Shown piece by piece: positions 49,525-59,602 of a stretch of 64,000 nt of DNA. The translations under genes and the position numbers were made by a program. The notes beneath the pieces were generated by a model. That model worked only from the letters and a program-made list of their open reading frames with translations, ran no database searches and was not told the origin of the DNA. Numbering within the stretch: the first letter of the stretch is position 1; each line of letters opens with the position of its first letter. The DNA is from Arthrobacter sp. ov118 (GTDB taxonomy: Bacteria; Actinomycetota; Actinomycetes; Actinomycetales; Micrococcaceae), in the NCBI RefSeq assembly GCF_900116495.1, contig NZ_FPAY01000002.1, forward strand, positions 124,001-188,000. Reading direction: 5' to 3'.

Positions 49525-50142
49525 TTACTCTTTCGTGCCGCCGCCCATGACGCGCTTGGCGATCTGCTGCGCGGTGGCGCTGTCCGGGCCCGGCGCGGGA
49601 ACGAACACCGCCTCGCGGTAGTAGCGGAGCTCGTCAATGGAGTCCTTGATGTCCCCGAGGGCACGGTGCCCGCCCATCTTGGCGGGGGACTGGAAGTAGG
49701 CGCGGGCAAACCAGCGGCGGGAGAGCTCCTTGATGGTGCTCACGTCAATGACCCGGTAATGCAGGTGCTCGACAATCTCGGGCATGTCCCGGACGAGGAA
49801 CACCCGGTCCGTGCCCACCGAGTTGCCGCCGAGCGGGGCCTTCTTGGCGTCCGGCACCCACTTCTTGATGTACTCGAGCACGGCGGCCTGTGCTTCGGCC
49901 ATGGTCTTGCCGTGCGGAAGTTCGGCCAGGAGGCCGGAACGGGTGTGCATGTCGCGGACGAAGTCGTTCATCTGGGCCAGCGCGGCGTCGTCGGGCTTGA
50001 TCACGACGTCGACGCCGTCCCCCAGGATGTTGAGCTCCGAATCTGTCACCAGGGCGGCCACCTCGATGAGGGCGTCGTTCTTGGTGTCCAGGCCGGTCAT
50101 CTCACAGTCGATCCAGACGATGCGTTCGTTAGTTATAGGCAC
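49525..50142 (-). CDS. orn: Oligoribonuclease
   Basis: DEDDh exonuclease that degrades 2-5 nt RNA, essential in many bacteria. The motif D12-x-E14 in VWIDCEMTGLD starts the active site, and KMGGHRALGDIKDSI gives the final His-Asp. The length is 205 aa. The start GTG 50142 (MPITNERIV) is preceded by GAGCGG. It is divergent from the mptB-type gene across about 168 nt. Confidence 0.96.
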   Translation of the reverse strand: MPITNERIVWIDCEMTGLDTKNDALIEVAALVTDSELNILGDGVDVVIKPDDAALAQMNDFVRDMHTRSGLLAELPHGKTMAEAQAAVLEYIKKWVPDAKKAPLGGNSVGTDRVFLVRDMPEIVEHLHYRVIDVSTIKELSRRWFARAYFQSPAKMGGHRALGDIKDSIDELRYYREAVFVPAPGPDSATAQQIAKRVMGGGTKE

Positions 50143-50310
50143 CCGCTCAGCCTACCGTTCCGACGCCGCGGAGCCGTCCGGTGCTAGGATTTCGGGTACG
50201 CGGCCGTCGAAGTATTTCGTCAACTTGTTTCGCAAGCGCGGCGCCCCGGGCCGGTCCATTCGGCCGGCTGTGGGCGGTATGTGGCCCACAACAGATTGGA
50301 CGATTCTGAC

Positions 50311-51927
50311 ATGACGGCGCCTGTGCCTGCGGCGGGGGAAACGGCTGTCGGTACCTCGCGCGTGGCCCCGTCCCGGCTGTCCCCGTCCTCGGTGTCCGCC
50401 TCCGGGCAGTCAACCTCCGGCCAGTCCTGGGGGGACGACGTCGACAACCCGCGGTCCCCGATCCTCGCCGGCCTCCTGGGGTCGCTGGCCATGATGATCG
50501 GTTCGATCGGCGTCGGCTGGCTCGCCCCCGTTTCCGGTCTCCGGCGCGTTCCGCTGTTCATCTGGATGCGCACCGAAGCCGTCGGCGTTGCCCTGTCCAT
50601 CATCCTGCTCTCCTTTGGCGGCATGCTGCTGGTCCGCGCGTGGCTGCGGCTCGGCCAGCGCGTCCGCGTCTGGGGGCCCGGCGCCAGGAAGGCCACCCTC
50701 CTGGCGACGGTTGCCTGGGGCCTGCCGCTGATGTTCTCCGTGCCGCTGTTCAGCCGGGACGTCTATGCGTACATCGGCCAGGGCCGGCTCATGGTGGAGG
50801 GGTTCAACCCCTACGAAAACGGCATCTCCGCACTGTCCAACTACTTCCAGCTGGGCGCGGACAAGATGTGGACCGAAGCCCCCGTTCCCTACGGCCAGCT
50901 CTTCCTGTGGATCGAACAGTTCGTAGTCTGGGCCACCAACGTGCACCCGGAAGGCAGCATCATGCTGTTCCGCCTCGTCGCGCTGGCAGGCGTCGCCCTG
51001 TGCGTGATTTACGTGCCGAAGCTGGCCGAACTGCATGGCGTGAACCCGCAGCGTGCATTGTGGCTGACCGCGGCGAATCCGCTGTTTCTCACCAACTTCA
51101 TCGCCAGCGTCCACAACGACTCCCTCATGATCGGGCTGGCCCTGGCCGGGCTGTACTACTGCGCCACGCGCCGCGTCATCCTCGGAATTGTCCTGGTCAC
51201 GCTCTCGATCTCGGTCAAGCCCATTACCATCGTCTTCCTGCCGTTCATCGGCCTGCTCTGGGCGGGAAAGAATGCCAGCTGGCCGCGTAAGTTCGTCTTC
51301 TGGGGCCTCACCGCCGGCCTCAGCCTGGCCCTGCTGTATCTCATGAGCCGGGTCAACGGCTTCGGCTTCGGCTGGATCAACGGGCTCTCCGCTCCCGGCA
51401 GCATCTGGATCTGGTACGCGCCCGTGGGGCTGGTGGGACTGATCGTTGCCTCCCTCTCGAACGCGGTCGGGCTCGACGGCTGGGGTCTGGCCAAATGGGC
51501 GTTCGACGCCGGCAAGCTGGTCGCCGTCGGGATCGTCGCGTGGCAGATCTTCCGCGGTGACTACGACCGCCTGATGCGCCGGCTCACCCTGGCGTTCGCC
51601 GCCGTCGTGCTCCTGTCCCCGATGATCCAGTCCTGGTACATCGTCTGGCTCGTCCCGCTGTTTGCCGTCACCGGCATCCGCGACGACTGGCAGGTCAAGG
51701 CGCTGTACTTCATCGTGTCCTTCTTCATGGTGTACGCGATCTCGGACCAGCTGGACGTCTTCCCGTACCTGCAGACCGCGGACCTCGGCCTGGCCCTGGC
51801 CCTGGCCCGCAATGCCGCGGCGATCATCGCCCTGCTGTTTGCCTTGTACCTGATCTTCCTGGACCCGAAAACCAAGATGCTCTTCAGCAAGTCGGACGAG
51901 CCGGTGACCACCCGCCCGGTCATCTAG
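50311..51927 (+). CDS. mptB: Polyprenol-phosphomannose-dependent alpha-1,6-mannosyltransferase (MptB-like)
   Basis: Membrane glycosyltransferase of the GT-C type with about 13 helices. The catalytic acidic motif lies in PLFSRDVYAYIGQGRLM near the N-terminus, on the first extracytoplasmic loop. In mycobacteria and corynebacteria MptB starts the lipomannan core. The N-terminal 50 residues are Ser/Gly-rich. Start ATG 50311 (MTAPVP); GTG 50281 would add 10 residues. TAGGAT at 50184-50189 may be its -10. Confidence 0.9.
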   Translation: MTAPVPAAGETAVGTSRVAPSRLSPSSVSASGQSTSGQSWGDDVDNPRSPILAGLLGSLAMMIGSIGVGWLAPVSGLRRVPLFIWMRTEAVGVALSIILLSFGGMLLVRAWLRLGQRVRVWGPGARKATLLATVAWGLPLMFSVPLFSRDVYAYIGQGRLMVEGFNPYENGISALSNYFQLGADKMWTEAPVPYGQLFLWIEQFVVWATNVHPEGSIMLFRLVALAGVALCVIYVPKLAELHGVNPQRALWLTAANPLFLTNFIASVHNDSLMIGLALAGLYYCATRRVILGIVLVTLSISVKPITIVFLPFIGLLWAGKNASWPRKFVFWGLTAGLSLALLYLMSRVNGFGFGWINGLSAPGSIWIWYAPVGLVGLIVASLSNAVGLDGWGLAKWAFDAGKLVAVGIVAWQIFRGDYDRLMRRLTLAFAAVVLLSPMIQSWYIVWLVPLFAVTGIRDDWQVKALYFIVSFFMVYAISDQLDVFPYLQTADLGLALALARNAAAIIALLFALYLIFLDPKTKMLFSKSDEPVTTRPVI

Positions 51928-51944
51928 GCTCCGGAAGGAACCCC

Positions 51945-52712
51945 ATGTCCATGATCAAGAGTCCCGAAGAGATCTCCCTCATGCGAGAGGCGGGCAGGGT
52001 GGTCGCCACCACGCTGGTCCGCGTCCGGGAAGCGGCCGCCGTCGGTGTCTCGCTCAAGGAACTGGACGACGTCGCGGCGGAGTCCATCGCCGGCGCCGGC
52101 GCCACGCCCGCGTTCCTGAACTACCGGCCGCGGTGGGCGGCCGTCCCTTTTCCCGGGGTCATCTGCACGTCCGTCAACGACGCCGTCGTCCACGGCATCC
52201 CCAACGGCTACCGGCTCCAGGACGGGGACCTGCTCAGCGTGGACTGCGGTGCCTTCCTGGACGGCTGGTGCGGCGATGCTGCCGTTAGCTTCATCGTGGG
52301 CACGCCGGATCCGGTAGACCAGGCGCTGATCGACGCCACGGACGCCGCACTGGCCCGGGGGATCGAAGCGGCGAGGATCGGAAACAAGATGGGGGACCTG
52401 GCCTACGCGATCGGCGGGGAAGCGCGCCGGTCCGGTTACGGGCTGCTCGCCGACCATGGCGGCCACGGGATTGGCCGGACCATGCACGCCGAACCGCCCG
52501 TGCCCAACGACGGCCGGCCCGGCCGCGGCATCAAACTGACCGAGGGCCTGGTCATCGCCATCGAGCCCATGCTGATTCTCGGCCGCAAGGACGACTACTA
52601 CCACGACGAGGACGAGTGGACCCTGCGGACTGCCAACGGGCGCCGCGCCGCCCACAGCGAGCACACCGTCGCCATCACCGCGGACGGGCCCGTGATTCTA
52701 ACCCTGCCCTAG
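51945..52712 (+). CDS. map: Methionine aminopeptidase, type I
   Basis: Removes the initiator Met after deformylation. The metal-site residues are H83 in VVHGIP, D100 in VDCGAF, D111, the His in GGHGIGRTMH, and Glu in IEPML and SEHTVAIT. The length is 255 aa. It lies 17 nt after the mptB-type gene in the same direction, so it may share its transcript. Confidence 0.95.
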   Translation: MSMIKSPEEISLMREAGRVVATTLVRVREAAAVGVSLKELDDVAAESIAGAGATPAFLNYRPRWAAVPFPGVICTSVNDAVVHGIPNGYRLQDGDLLSVDCGAFLDGWCGDAAVSFIVGTPDPVDQALIDATDAALARGIEAARIGNKMGDLAYAIGGEARRSGYGLLADHGGHGIGRTMHAEPPVPNDGRPGRGIKLTEGLVIAIEPMLILGRKDDYYHDEDEWTLRTANGRRAAHSEHTVAITADGPVILTLP

Positions 52713-52796
52713 GGTGTTCGTACGGGGCTGTTGGCAGGGGACAGGGCACGGTATAACGTTCCAGCCAAGGGAAGGCCTTGGCGAGGAGGCGCGGCC

Positions 52797-53813
52797 GTGA
52801 CGATTATTGACAACGCCGTCTATGTGGAAGGTCACCGGACCGCCGACCCGGAAGACCTTGAGGAGACGTATTTCCTCCTGCGCCAGCGCCAGGGCATGGC
52901 CTGGATCGGGCTGTACCGGCCGGACGCCGTCGAGCTGCGGTCGGTGGCGGAGGAATTCGACCTGAGCCACCTGGCCGTGGAGGATGCGCTCGCCGGCCAC
53001 CAGCGCGCGAAACTGGAGCACTACGGCGACACGCTGTTCCTGGTGCTGCGGCCCGCCCGGTACCTCGACGAGGTAGAGAAAGTCGAGTTCGGCGAGATCC
53101 ACGTTTTCGCCGGCCCGGACTTTGTGGTCACTGTCCGCCGGGCAGAGTCTCCCGACCTGGCCCGCGTGCGCCGGCGCATGGAATCCCAGCCGGAGTTCCT
53201 GGCGCTCGGACCTGATGCGGTGCTGTACGCGATCGTGGACCAGGTGGTGGACGAGTACGAGCCGGTCGCCGCAGGGCTGGAAAACGACATCGATGAAATC
53301 GAGGACGACCTTTTCGCCGCCGATCCCGGGGTGTCGCGCAGGATTTATGAATTGTCCCGCCAGGTCATCACGTTCCAGCGCGCCACCGCCCCGCTTGCCG
53401 GCATCCTGCAGACGCTCATGGCCGACGGCCAGGACGGCGCGGCGGACCAAGAATTGCAGGACCATTTCCGGGACGTACTGGACCACGCCCTCAGGCTCGG
53501 CGAACGGGTGGCGGCCTTCCGGGCGCTGCTGCAAAATGCGTTGGCCGTCAACGCAGCGCTGGTGGCCCAGCGGCAAAACGACGAAATGCGCCTCCTGACG
53601 GAGTCGAGCTTCGCCCAAAGCGAGCAGGTCAAACGGATCTCGTCGTGGGCGGCTATTTTATTCGCCCCGACGCTGATCGCGTCGATCTACGGCATGAACT
53701 TCCGCTCGATGCCCGAACTCGACTGGTTCTTCGGCTATCCGATGGCCCTCGCGCTGATGGTGCTCATGGGCGGGGCCCTGTACCTGACGTTCAAGCACAA
53801 CAAGTGGATCTGA
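52797..53813 (+). CDS. corA: CorA-family Mg2+/Co2+ transporter
   Basis: Pentameric magnesium channel of 338 residues. Two C-terminal membrane helices flank the YGMNF selectivity motif. The N-terminal cytoplasmic funnel is long and acidic with the coiled-coil willow helices. GTG 52797 has GAGGAGG (52783-52789) 7 nt upstream. TATAAC at 52752-52757 is a good -10; the -35 TTGGCA spacing is 15 nt, a little short. Confidence 0.93.
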   Translation: MTIIDNAVYVEGHRTADPEDLEETYFLLRQRQGMAWIGLYRPDAVELRSVAEEFDLSHLAVEDALAGHQRAKLEHYGDTLFLVLRPARYLDEVEKVEFGEIHVFAGPDFVVTVRRAESPDLARVRRRMESQPEFLALGPDAVLYAIVDQVVDEYEPVAAGLENDIDEIEDDLFAADPGVSRRIYELSRQVITFQRATAPLAGILQTLMADGQDGAADQELQDHFRDVLDHALRLGERVAAFRALLQNALAVNAALVAQRQNDEMRLLTESSFAQSEQVKRISSWAAILFAPTLIASIYGMNFRSMPELDWFFGYPMALALMVLMGGALYLTFKHNKWI

Positions 53814-53841
53814 CGGGGCTGTCGGGGCTGTTGCGGCTGGG

Positions 53842-53876
53842 GGCTCTGGGCTGCGGAAAGTCCGCAGCCCAGAGCC
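53842..53876. terminator. Bidirectional 16-bp terminator between corA and tRNA-Arg
   Basis: Arms 53842-53857 and 53861-53876 are exactly complementary over 16 bp around AAG. It lies between corA (plus) and tRNA-Arg (minus), whose 3' ends face each other. Confidence 0.85.
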
Positions 53877-53885
53877 GCTCTCTTG

Positions 53886-53958
53886 TGCCCCAGGAGGGAA
53901 TCGAACCCCCGACCGGCGGATTAGAAGGCCGCTGCTCTATCCCCTGAGCTACTGGGGC
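53886..53958 (-). tRNA. tRNA-Arg (anticodon TCT)
   Basis: The cloverleaf is complete on the minus strand. The acceptor GCCCCAG/CTGGGGC, the D arm GCTC/GAGC and the T loop GGTTCGATTCC are good. The anticodon loop CTTCTAA has TCT at plus 53923-53925. The anticodon stem GCGGC/TCCGC leaves position 31-39 as a C-U mismatch. CCA is not encoded. Confidence 0.93.
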
Positions 53959-54028
53959 ACGCTGGTGCCCGCCGGCTGCTGCCGGGGGACGCCTCAAAAA
54001 GTTTACAGTGCCGGACGCCCGGCGGCGG

Positions 54029-54940
54029 TCATTGGTGTGCCGTCAGGGTCGGCCCGGTGGTTTCCGGCAGCCCTGACTCCTGCGGGGAGCGGTCCGCCTG
54101 GACAGTGACGCCGATGCCTGCCGCCACCACCAGAGCTATCCCCACGATGGCGCCGAGGCCGGGGGTTTGTCCCAGTACGGCGAAACCGATCAGTACGGCA
54201 ATGGCCGGTTCCAGGCTCATGAGCGTCCCGAAGGCCGAGGCTTTGAGGCGGCGCAGGGCGAGCAGCTCCAGGCTGAACGGGATGACCGGCAGCAACAGCG
54301 CCAGGCCCGCTCCCACGAGCAGCAGCTGCCAGTCGAGCCGGCCGAACACCGACGGTCCCACGACGACGGTCGCCGCCACCGCGGCAACGGGCATGGACAC
54401 CGCCAGCGCCTGCAGGCCGCTCACCTCGTCCCCTGCGCGCTGGGTCAGAAGAATGTAGGCCGCCCAGCAGGCGGCAGCGCCCAGGGCCAGGAGGACCCCG
54501 ACCAGGTCCGTGCCGCCGTGCCATGGCTCGGTCAGCGCAGCCACCCCGGCCGCTGCCGCCAACGCCCACCACCGTCCGGTCCGCCGTCCCCGGATGACAG
54601 CCACCGACAGCGGACCCAGAAACTCCAAGGCACTGGCCGTGCCCAGGGGTATCCGGACGGCGGAGGCCATAAACAGCAAAGTCATCCCTGCAGTGACCAG
54701 TCCCAGCAAGGCGCAGGTGATGAGACCGGATCGTGTGAACCGTGCGCGCCAAGCACGCGTGAGGGCCACCAGGATCAGCGCCGCCCATGCCAGCCGCAGC
54801 CAGGCGACCCCTTCGGCGCCCAGGCGATCCGACAGCCCCACCGAGGCGGCTAGGCCCAGCTGCACGCAGCACATTGCTGCGCCTGCCATCGCCGTGCCGG
54901 TGCGTGGAGAGCCGGAATTACCAAGTGAAATCGTCGCCAT
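54029..54940 (-). CDS. EamA/RhtA-type exporter
   Basis: A 303-residue DMT-superfamily permease with about 10 membrane helices in two EamA repeats. It resembles RhtA, the threonine and homoserine exporter: LGTASALEFLGPLSVA and LGAAACWAAYILLTQRAG, GTLMSLEPAIAVLIGF. The start ATG 54940 fits the family. Substrate inferred as amino acids or related metabolites. A divergent LysR regulator 83 nt away is its likely controller. Confidence 0.88.
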   Translation of the reverse strand: MATISLGNSGSPRTGTAMAGAAMCCVQLGLAASVGLSDRLGAEGVAWLRLAWAALILVALTRAWRARFTRSGLITCALLGLVTAGMTLLFMASAVRIPLGTASALEFLGPLSVAVIRGRRTGRWWALAAAAGVAALTEPWHGGTDLVGVLLALGAAACWAAYILLTQRAGDEVSGLQALAVSMPVAAVAATVVVGPSVFGRLDWQLLLVGAGLALLLPVIPFSLELLALRRLKASAFGTLMSLEPAIAVLIGFAVLGQTPGLGAIVGIALVVAAGIGVTVQADRSPQESGLPETTGPTLTAHQ

Positions 54941-55023
54941 GAGTCCAGTAGACCCGCCGGTGACTATGTACGTCCACGTGATAATCATTCACAAACCGTC
55001 CATAAAACACGGACAATGTTGGA

Positions 55024-55932
55024 ATGGAGACCCGCCGCTTAGAGATCCTTCTTGAACTCGCCCGCCAGGGCTCAATGCGCAATGTCGCCGACACTTTGGG
55101 AACGACGACGTCGACCGTGTCTCAGCAGATCGCGGCCCTGGCCCGGGAAGTCGGAACGCCGATGCTGCAACCCGCGGGCCGGGGTGTGCGTCTGACCCCC
55201 GCCGGCCGCCGCCTGGCCGATCACGCGGTGACCATCCTTGGCGCGGTCGCGGCCGCGACGGCAGAACTGGATGCCGGAGCTGAACCCGTGGGAACAGTCC
55301 GGGTGGCTGGATTCGTGACCGCTGTCCGCAAAATCCTCATGCCTATCGTCGCTGACCTGGCCTCCAGCCACCCCGACGTGAAAATCGAGGTGCGGGAGCA
55401 CGAGCCGGCTGAGGCGCTCGCGCTCCTTGCCTCGGACACCGTGGACCTGGCCCTGACCTATGACTACAACCTCGCTCCGGACGGGACCGGCGCCGACTTT
55501 GACTCAATCCCCTTGTGGACCACGCCGTGGAGCCTTGGTGTGCCCGACAGGGACTCCGATGACCTGCCCGGCAGCGCCCCCGAGATCTTCCTGGCCTTCC
55601 GGGACCAGGACTGGATCGGCAACTCGCGAAACCGGGCGGATGAGGATGTTCTTCGGCTGGTTTCATCGATGGCGGACTTCGAGCCCCGGGTCAGGCACCA
55701 GGCAGACAGCCTGGAGCTGGTCGAAGACCTTATCCTCGCCGGGATGGGAATCGGCCTCCTGCCCGCGGACCGGCAGCCCAGGCACGGCGTCACGCTGGTT
55801 CCGCTCGCCCAGCCCGAGCTCCGCCTGCGGGCATTTGCCCGCACACGGCACGGCAACAGCGCCTGGCCCGCCCTTGCCGCGGTGCTGAACCACATCAAGA
55901 GGAGGGCCGCCGCGGTCGGTACGGCGCCCTGA
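55024..55932 (+). CDS. LysR-family transcriptional regulator
   Basis: A 302-residue LysR-type regulator. The N-terminal winged helix (1-60) includes RRLEILLELARQGSMRNVAD and STVSQQIAALAREVG. The effector domain (90-290) binds a small molecule. The gap to the divergent exporter gene contains CCGTCC...CGGAC dyads near 54996-55013, a plausible binding site. The ATG at 55024 fits the family start. Confidence 0.92.
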   Translation: METRRLEILLELARQGSMRNVADTLGTTTSTVSQQIAALAREVGTPMLQPAGRGVRLTPAGRRLADHAVTILGAVAAATAELDAGAEPVGTVRVAGFVTAVRKILMPIVADLASSHPDVKIEVREHEPAEALALLASDTVDLALTYDYNLAPDGTGADFDSIPLWTTPWSLGVPDRDSDDLPGSAPEIFLAFRDQDWIGNSRNRADEDVLRLVSSMADFEPRVRHQADSLELVEDLILAGMGIGLLPADRQPRHGVTLVPLAQPELRLRAFARTRHGNSAWPALAAVLNHIKRRAAAVGTAP

Positions 55933-55948
55933 GCCGCCCGAAGTTCCC

Positions 55949-56010
55949 GGGTTGTCCACATAGCGCCTTCCGGGTCTGGCTGGCCCGCGTCCCCTGCAGG
56001 AAGCTGGAAG
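55949..56010 (+). promoter_or_regulatory. Three-block regulatory region of the ssb gene
   Basis: GGGTTGTCCACATAGC (55949-55964), GGGTC (55972-55976), CTGCA (55994-55998) and GCTGGAAG (56003-56010), in the same order and similar spacing as in front of yraN-comM-dprA at 6148-6209. From the first T of TTGTCC, GGGTC starts at +20 and CTGCA at +42 here, against +19 and +45 there. The ssb ATG lies 92 nt after that T. Confidence 0.45.
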
Positions 56011-56043
56011 TGCCCGTCAGGGCGAGACAACTCGAGACAGGAC

Positions 56044-56583
56044 ATGAGCATGAATGACAACATCACGGTCCGCGGCTTTGTCGCCTCGGAGATCAGGACC
56101 TCGACGACGCCGGGAGGCGTCGGAACCGCCTCTTTCCGGCTGGGTTCGACCGAACGGCGCTTTGACCGCACCGCGAACGCCTGGGTTGACGGAAACACGA
56201 ACTGGTTCACTGTGCAGGGGTACCGTCAGCTGGCCGGGAACATCGGCTGCAGCATCAAGAAGGGCCAGCGGGTCATCGTCGTCGGCAGGCTTAAGCTGCG
56301 CAACTGGGAAAAGGACGGCCGCGTCTATCATGCGGTTGACATCGACGCAGAATCCGTCGGCCACGACCTCATGTGGGGTTCCGCGAACTTCATCCGGACG
56401 GCCGGCGGCGCCCCCGCAGCCGGCCAGGACGCGGCCGCCGGCAATGACGCACCAGGCGATGCCGATCACGACGGGCAGGGCGACGCCGACCACGACGTCG
56501 ACGCCAGCGGGGACGGGGACGCCGACGATGACGACCTGGAGTTCGACGCGGTGACCGGCGAACTGAAAGAGACCGCCGCCTGA
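56044..56583 (+). CDS. ssb: Single-stranded DNA-binding protein (probable second SSB)
   Basis: A 179-residue SSB with an N-terminal OB fold (1-110): NITVRGFVASEIRT, ASFRLGSTERR and WFTVQGYRQLAGNIGCSIKKGQRV. The C-terminus is a long Asp/Gly-rich tail that lacks the usual DDDIPF tip, ending in VTGELKETAA, so partner binding may differ from the main SSB. Distance from rpsF/rplI-type genes suggests this is an extra paralogue. Start ATG 56044 or 56050. Its upstream blocks match those of the comM operon. Confidence 0.92.
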   Translation: MSMNDNITVRGFVASEIRTSTTPGGVGTASFRLGSTERRFDRTANAWVDGNTNWFTVQGYRQLAGNIGCSIKKGQRVIVVGRLKLRNWEKDGRVYHAVDIDAESVGHDLMWGSANFIRTAGGAPAAGQDAAAGNDAPGDADHDGQGDADHDVDASGDGDADDDDLEFDAVTGELKETAA

Positions 56584-56702
56584 GCCCGGGGCTGGCGGCG
56601 GGCCGGTGTTTCTTCGGCCGCGGCTTCGGTGCCGCTACCTAGCGCCTGGGAAAAGGCTTGCGGAATGTGAGTTATCCCGGCCGAACCACTAGATTTGTAG
56701 GC

Positions 56703-58385
<1,683 letters not shown>

Positions 58386-58392
58386 GCCCGCT

Positions 58393-58432
58393 ACGCAGAA
58401 GGCCGGCTCCCTTGGGAGCCGGCCTTCTGCGT
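58393..58432. terminator. Bidirectional 19-bp terminator
   Basis: Arms 58393-58411 and 58414-58432 are exactly complementary around TT. It stands between ettA (plus) and the thioesterase gene (minus), which converge. It is one of the strongest hairpins in the window. Confidence 0.9.
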
Positions 58433-58463
58433 TATCCCGCGGCCGTGCGGCCGTCCGGGTGCG

Positions 58464-59438
58464 TCAGCGGGTTTCGGCCTCGCGCAGCCGGTGCTCCAGC
58501 ATCTCGGACTGCACGGCGGCAGCGTTCGGCTGATCTGTCGGGATCCTGACCATGCCTTCCTGCGCCACCGTGGCCACATGCCGGCCGTCGCGGCTGAAGA
58601 TCTTGCCCGTGGCGAGGCCCCGCGCGCCCTGGGCGCTGGGGGACTCCTGGACGTAGAGCAGCCATTCGTCCACCCGCACCGGCCGGTGCCACCACATGGC
58701 GTGGTCCAGGCTCGCCACGGACATCCCGGGCGTAATCCAGCTCATCCCATGCCTGCGGAGGATTGACTCGAGCAGCGTGTAGTCGCTCGCGTAGGCCAGG
58801 GCGGCCCGGTGCAGGCCGGCGTCGTCGGGCATCGGGCCGAACGTCTTCATCCAGACGGCGTTGCGCGCCTCCTTGGGCCCGTTCGCCGAGACGTACAGCG
58901 CCGGGTCGACGTGGCGGATATCGAACGGCCGTTCGTAGGCCCAGTGCCGGGCCACGGGGTGGTCGAACTTGCCCAGCAGGTCAGCGGTGCTGGGCAGCGA
59001 CTCGGGGTCGGGGATCCCGGCTGGCATCTCGGACTGGTGCTCGATGCCCTCGTCCCCGGCCTGGAAGGACGCGATCATCGACAAAATGGGTGCGCCCTCC
59101 TGATATGCGTGGACCCTGCGGGCCGAGAAGGACCGTCCGTCGCGCAGGCGCTGCACGCCAAAGGTGATCGGCTTGTTGGCATCGCCCGGCCGCAGGAAAT
59201 AGCCGTGCATGGAGTGGACACTGCGGTCCGGATCGACAGTGCGGCTGCCGGCGATGAGGGACTGTGCCAGCACCTGGCCGCCGAAGACCCGGTGCCGCGG
59301 CTGCCGCTGGGAAGGGCCCATGAAGATGTCCTCGTCCGTCCGCGCGCCCTCGAGTTCGCCAAGGTTGAGGAGTTCAATCAGCGAGGAGGTGGGGTCCTGG
59401 GTCGGGAGCGCCGGGAATCCGGCTTCGGCTTCAGTCAT
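58464..59438 (-). CDS. tesB: Acyl-CoA thioesterase II (TesB family)
   Basis: Double-hotdog hydrolase of 324 residues that cleaves acyl-CoA to free acid. The first hotdog has VFGGQVLAQSLIA and the second SLDHAMWWHRP and the end LATGKIFSRDGRHVATVAQEGMVR, with the catalytic Asp-Gln-Thr set in these segments. It starts at ATG 59438, and its upstream region holds a 17-nt tandem repeat. Confidence 0.93.
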   Translation of the reverse strand: MTEAEAGFPALPTQDPTSSLIELLNLGELEGARTDEDIFMGPSQRQPRHRVFGGQVLAQSLIAGSRTVDPDRSVHSMHGYFLRPGDANKPITFGVQRLRDGRSFSARRVHAYQEGAPILSMIASFQAGDEGIEHQSEMPAGIPDPESLPSTADLLGKFDHPVARHWAYERPFDIRHVDPALYVSANGPKEARNAVWMKTFGPMPDDAGLHRAALAYASDYTLLESILRRHGMSWITPGMSVASLDHAMWWHRPVRVDEWLLYVQESPSAQGARGLATGKIFSRDGRHVATVAQEGMVRIPTDQPNAAAVQSEMLEHRLREAETR

Positions 59439-59463
59439 GGTCTGACTCTAGACGGCCCTGTCC

Positions 59464-59565
59464 CACTGCTCAAAAGGGGACACTGCTCAAAAGGGGACAC
59501 TGCTCAAAAGGGGACACTGCTCAAAAGGGGACACTGCTCAAAAGGGGACACTGCCAAAAAGGGGA
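59464..59565. repeat. 17-nt tandem repeat, six copies, in a divergent promoter
   Basis: Units CACTGCTCAAAAGGGGA at 59464-59480, 59481-59497, 59498-59514, 59515-59531 and 59532-59548 are identical; the sixth (59549-59565) differs at 2 of 17. It fills most of the 164-nt gap between the divergent tesB and hypothetical genes. No spacers vary, so it is not CRISPR. The unit is not a multiple of 3, so it is not a hidden coding repeat. Confidence 0.95.
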
Positions 59566-59590
59566 CGCCGCTCCTTAGGAGCGCAGCCGG

Positions 59591-59596
59591 TAGAGT
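59591..59596 (+). promoter_or_regulatory. -10 element of a probably leaderless transcript
   Basis: TAGAGT at 59591-59596 lies 6 nt before the GTG start at 59603. There is no ribosome site at proper spacing (GGAG is 1 nt away), so transcription likely starts at the GTG. Confidence 0.5.
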
Positions 59597-59602
59597 CGGA
59601 GT

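Noticed and set aside
59464..59565. CRISPR-like repeat array
   Set aside because: The units are contiguous and have no spacers, and no cas genes are near. It is a simple tandem repeat.
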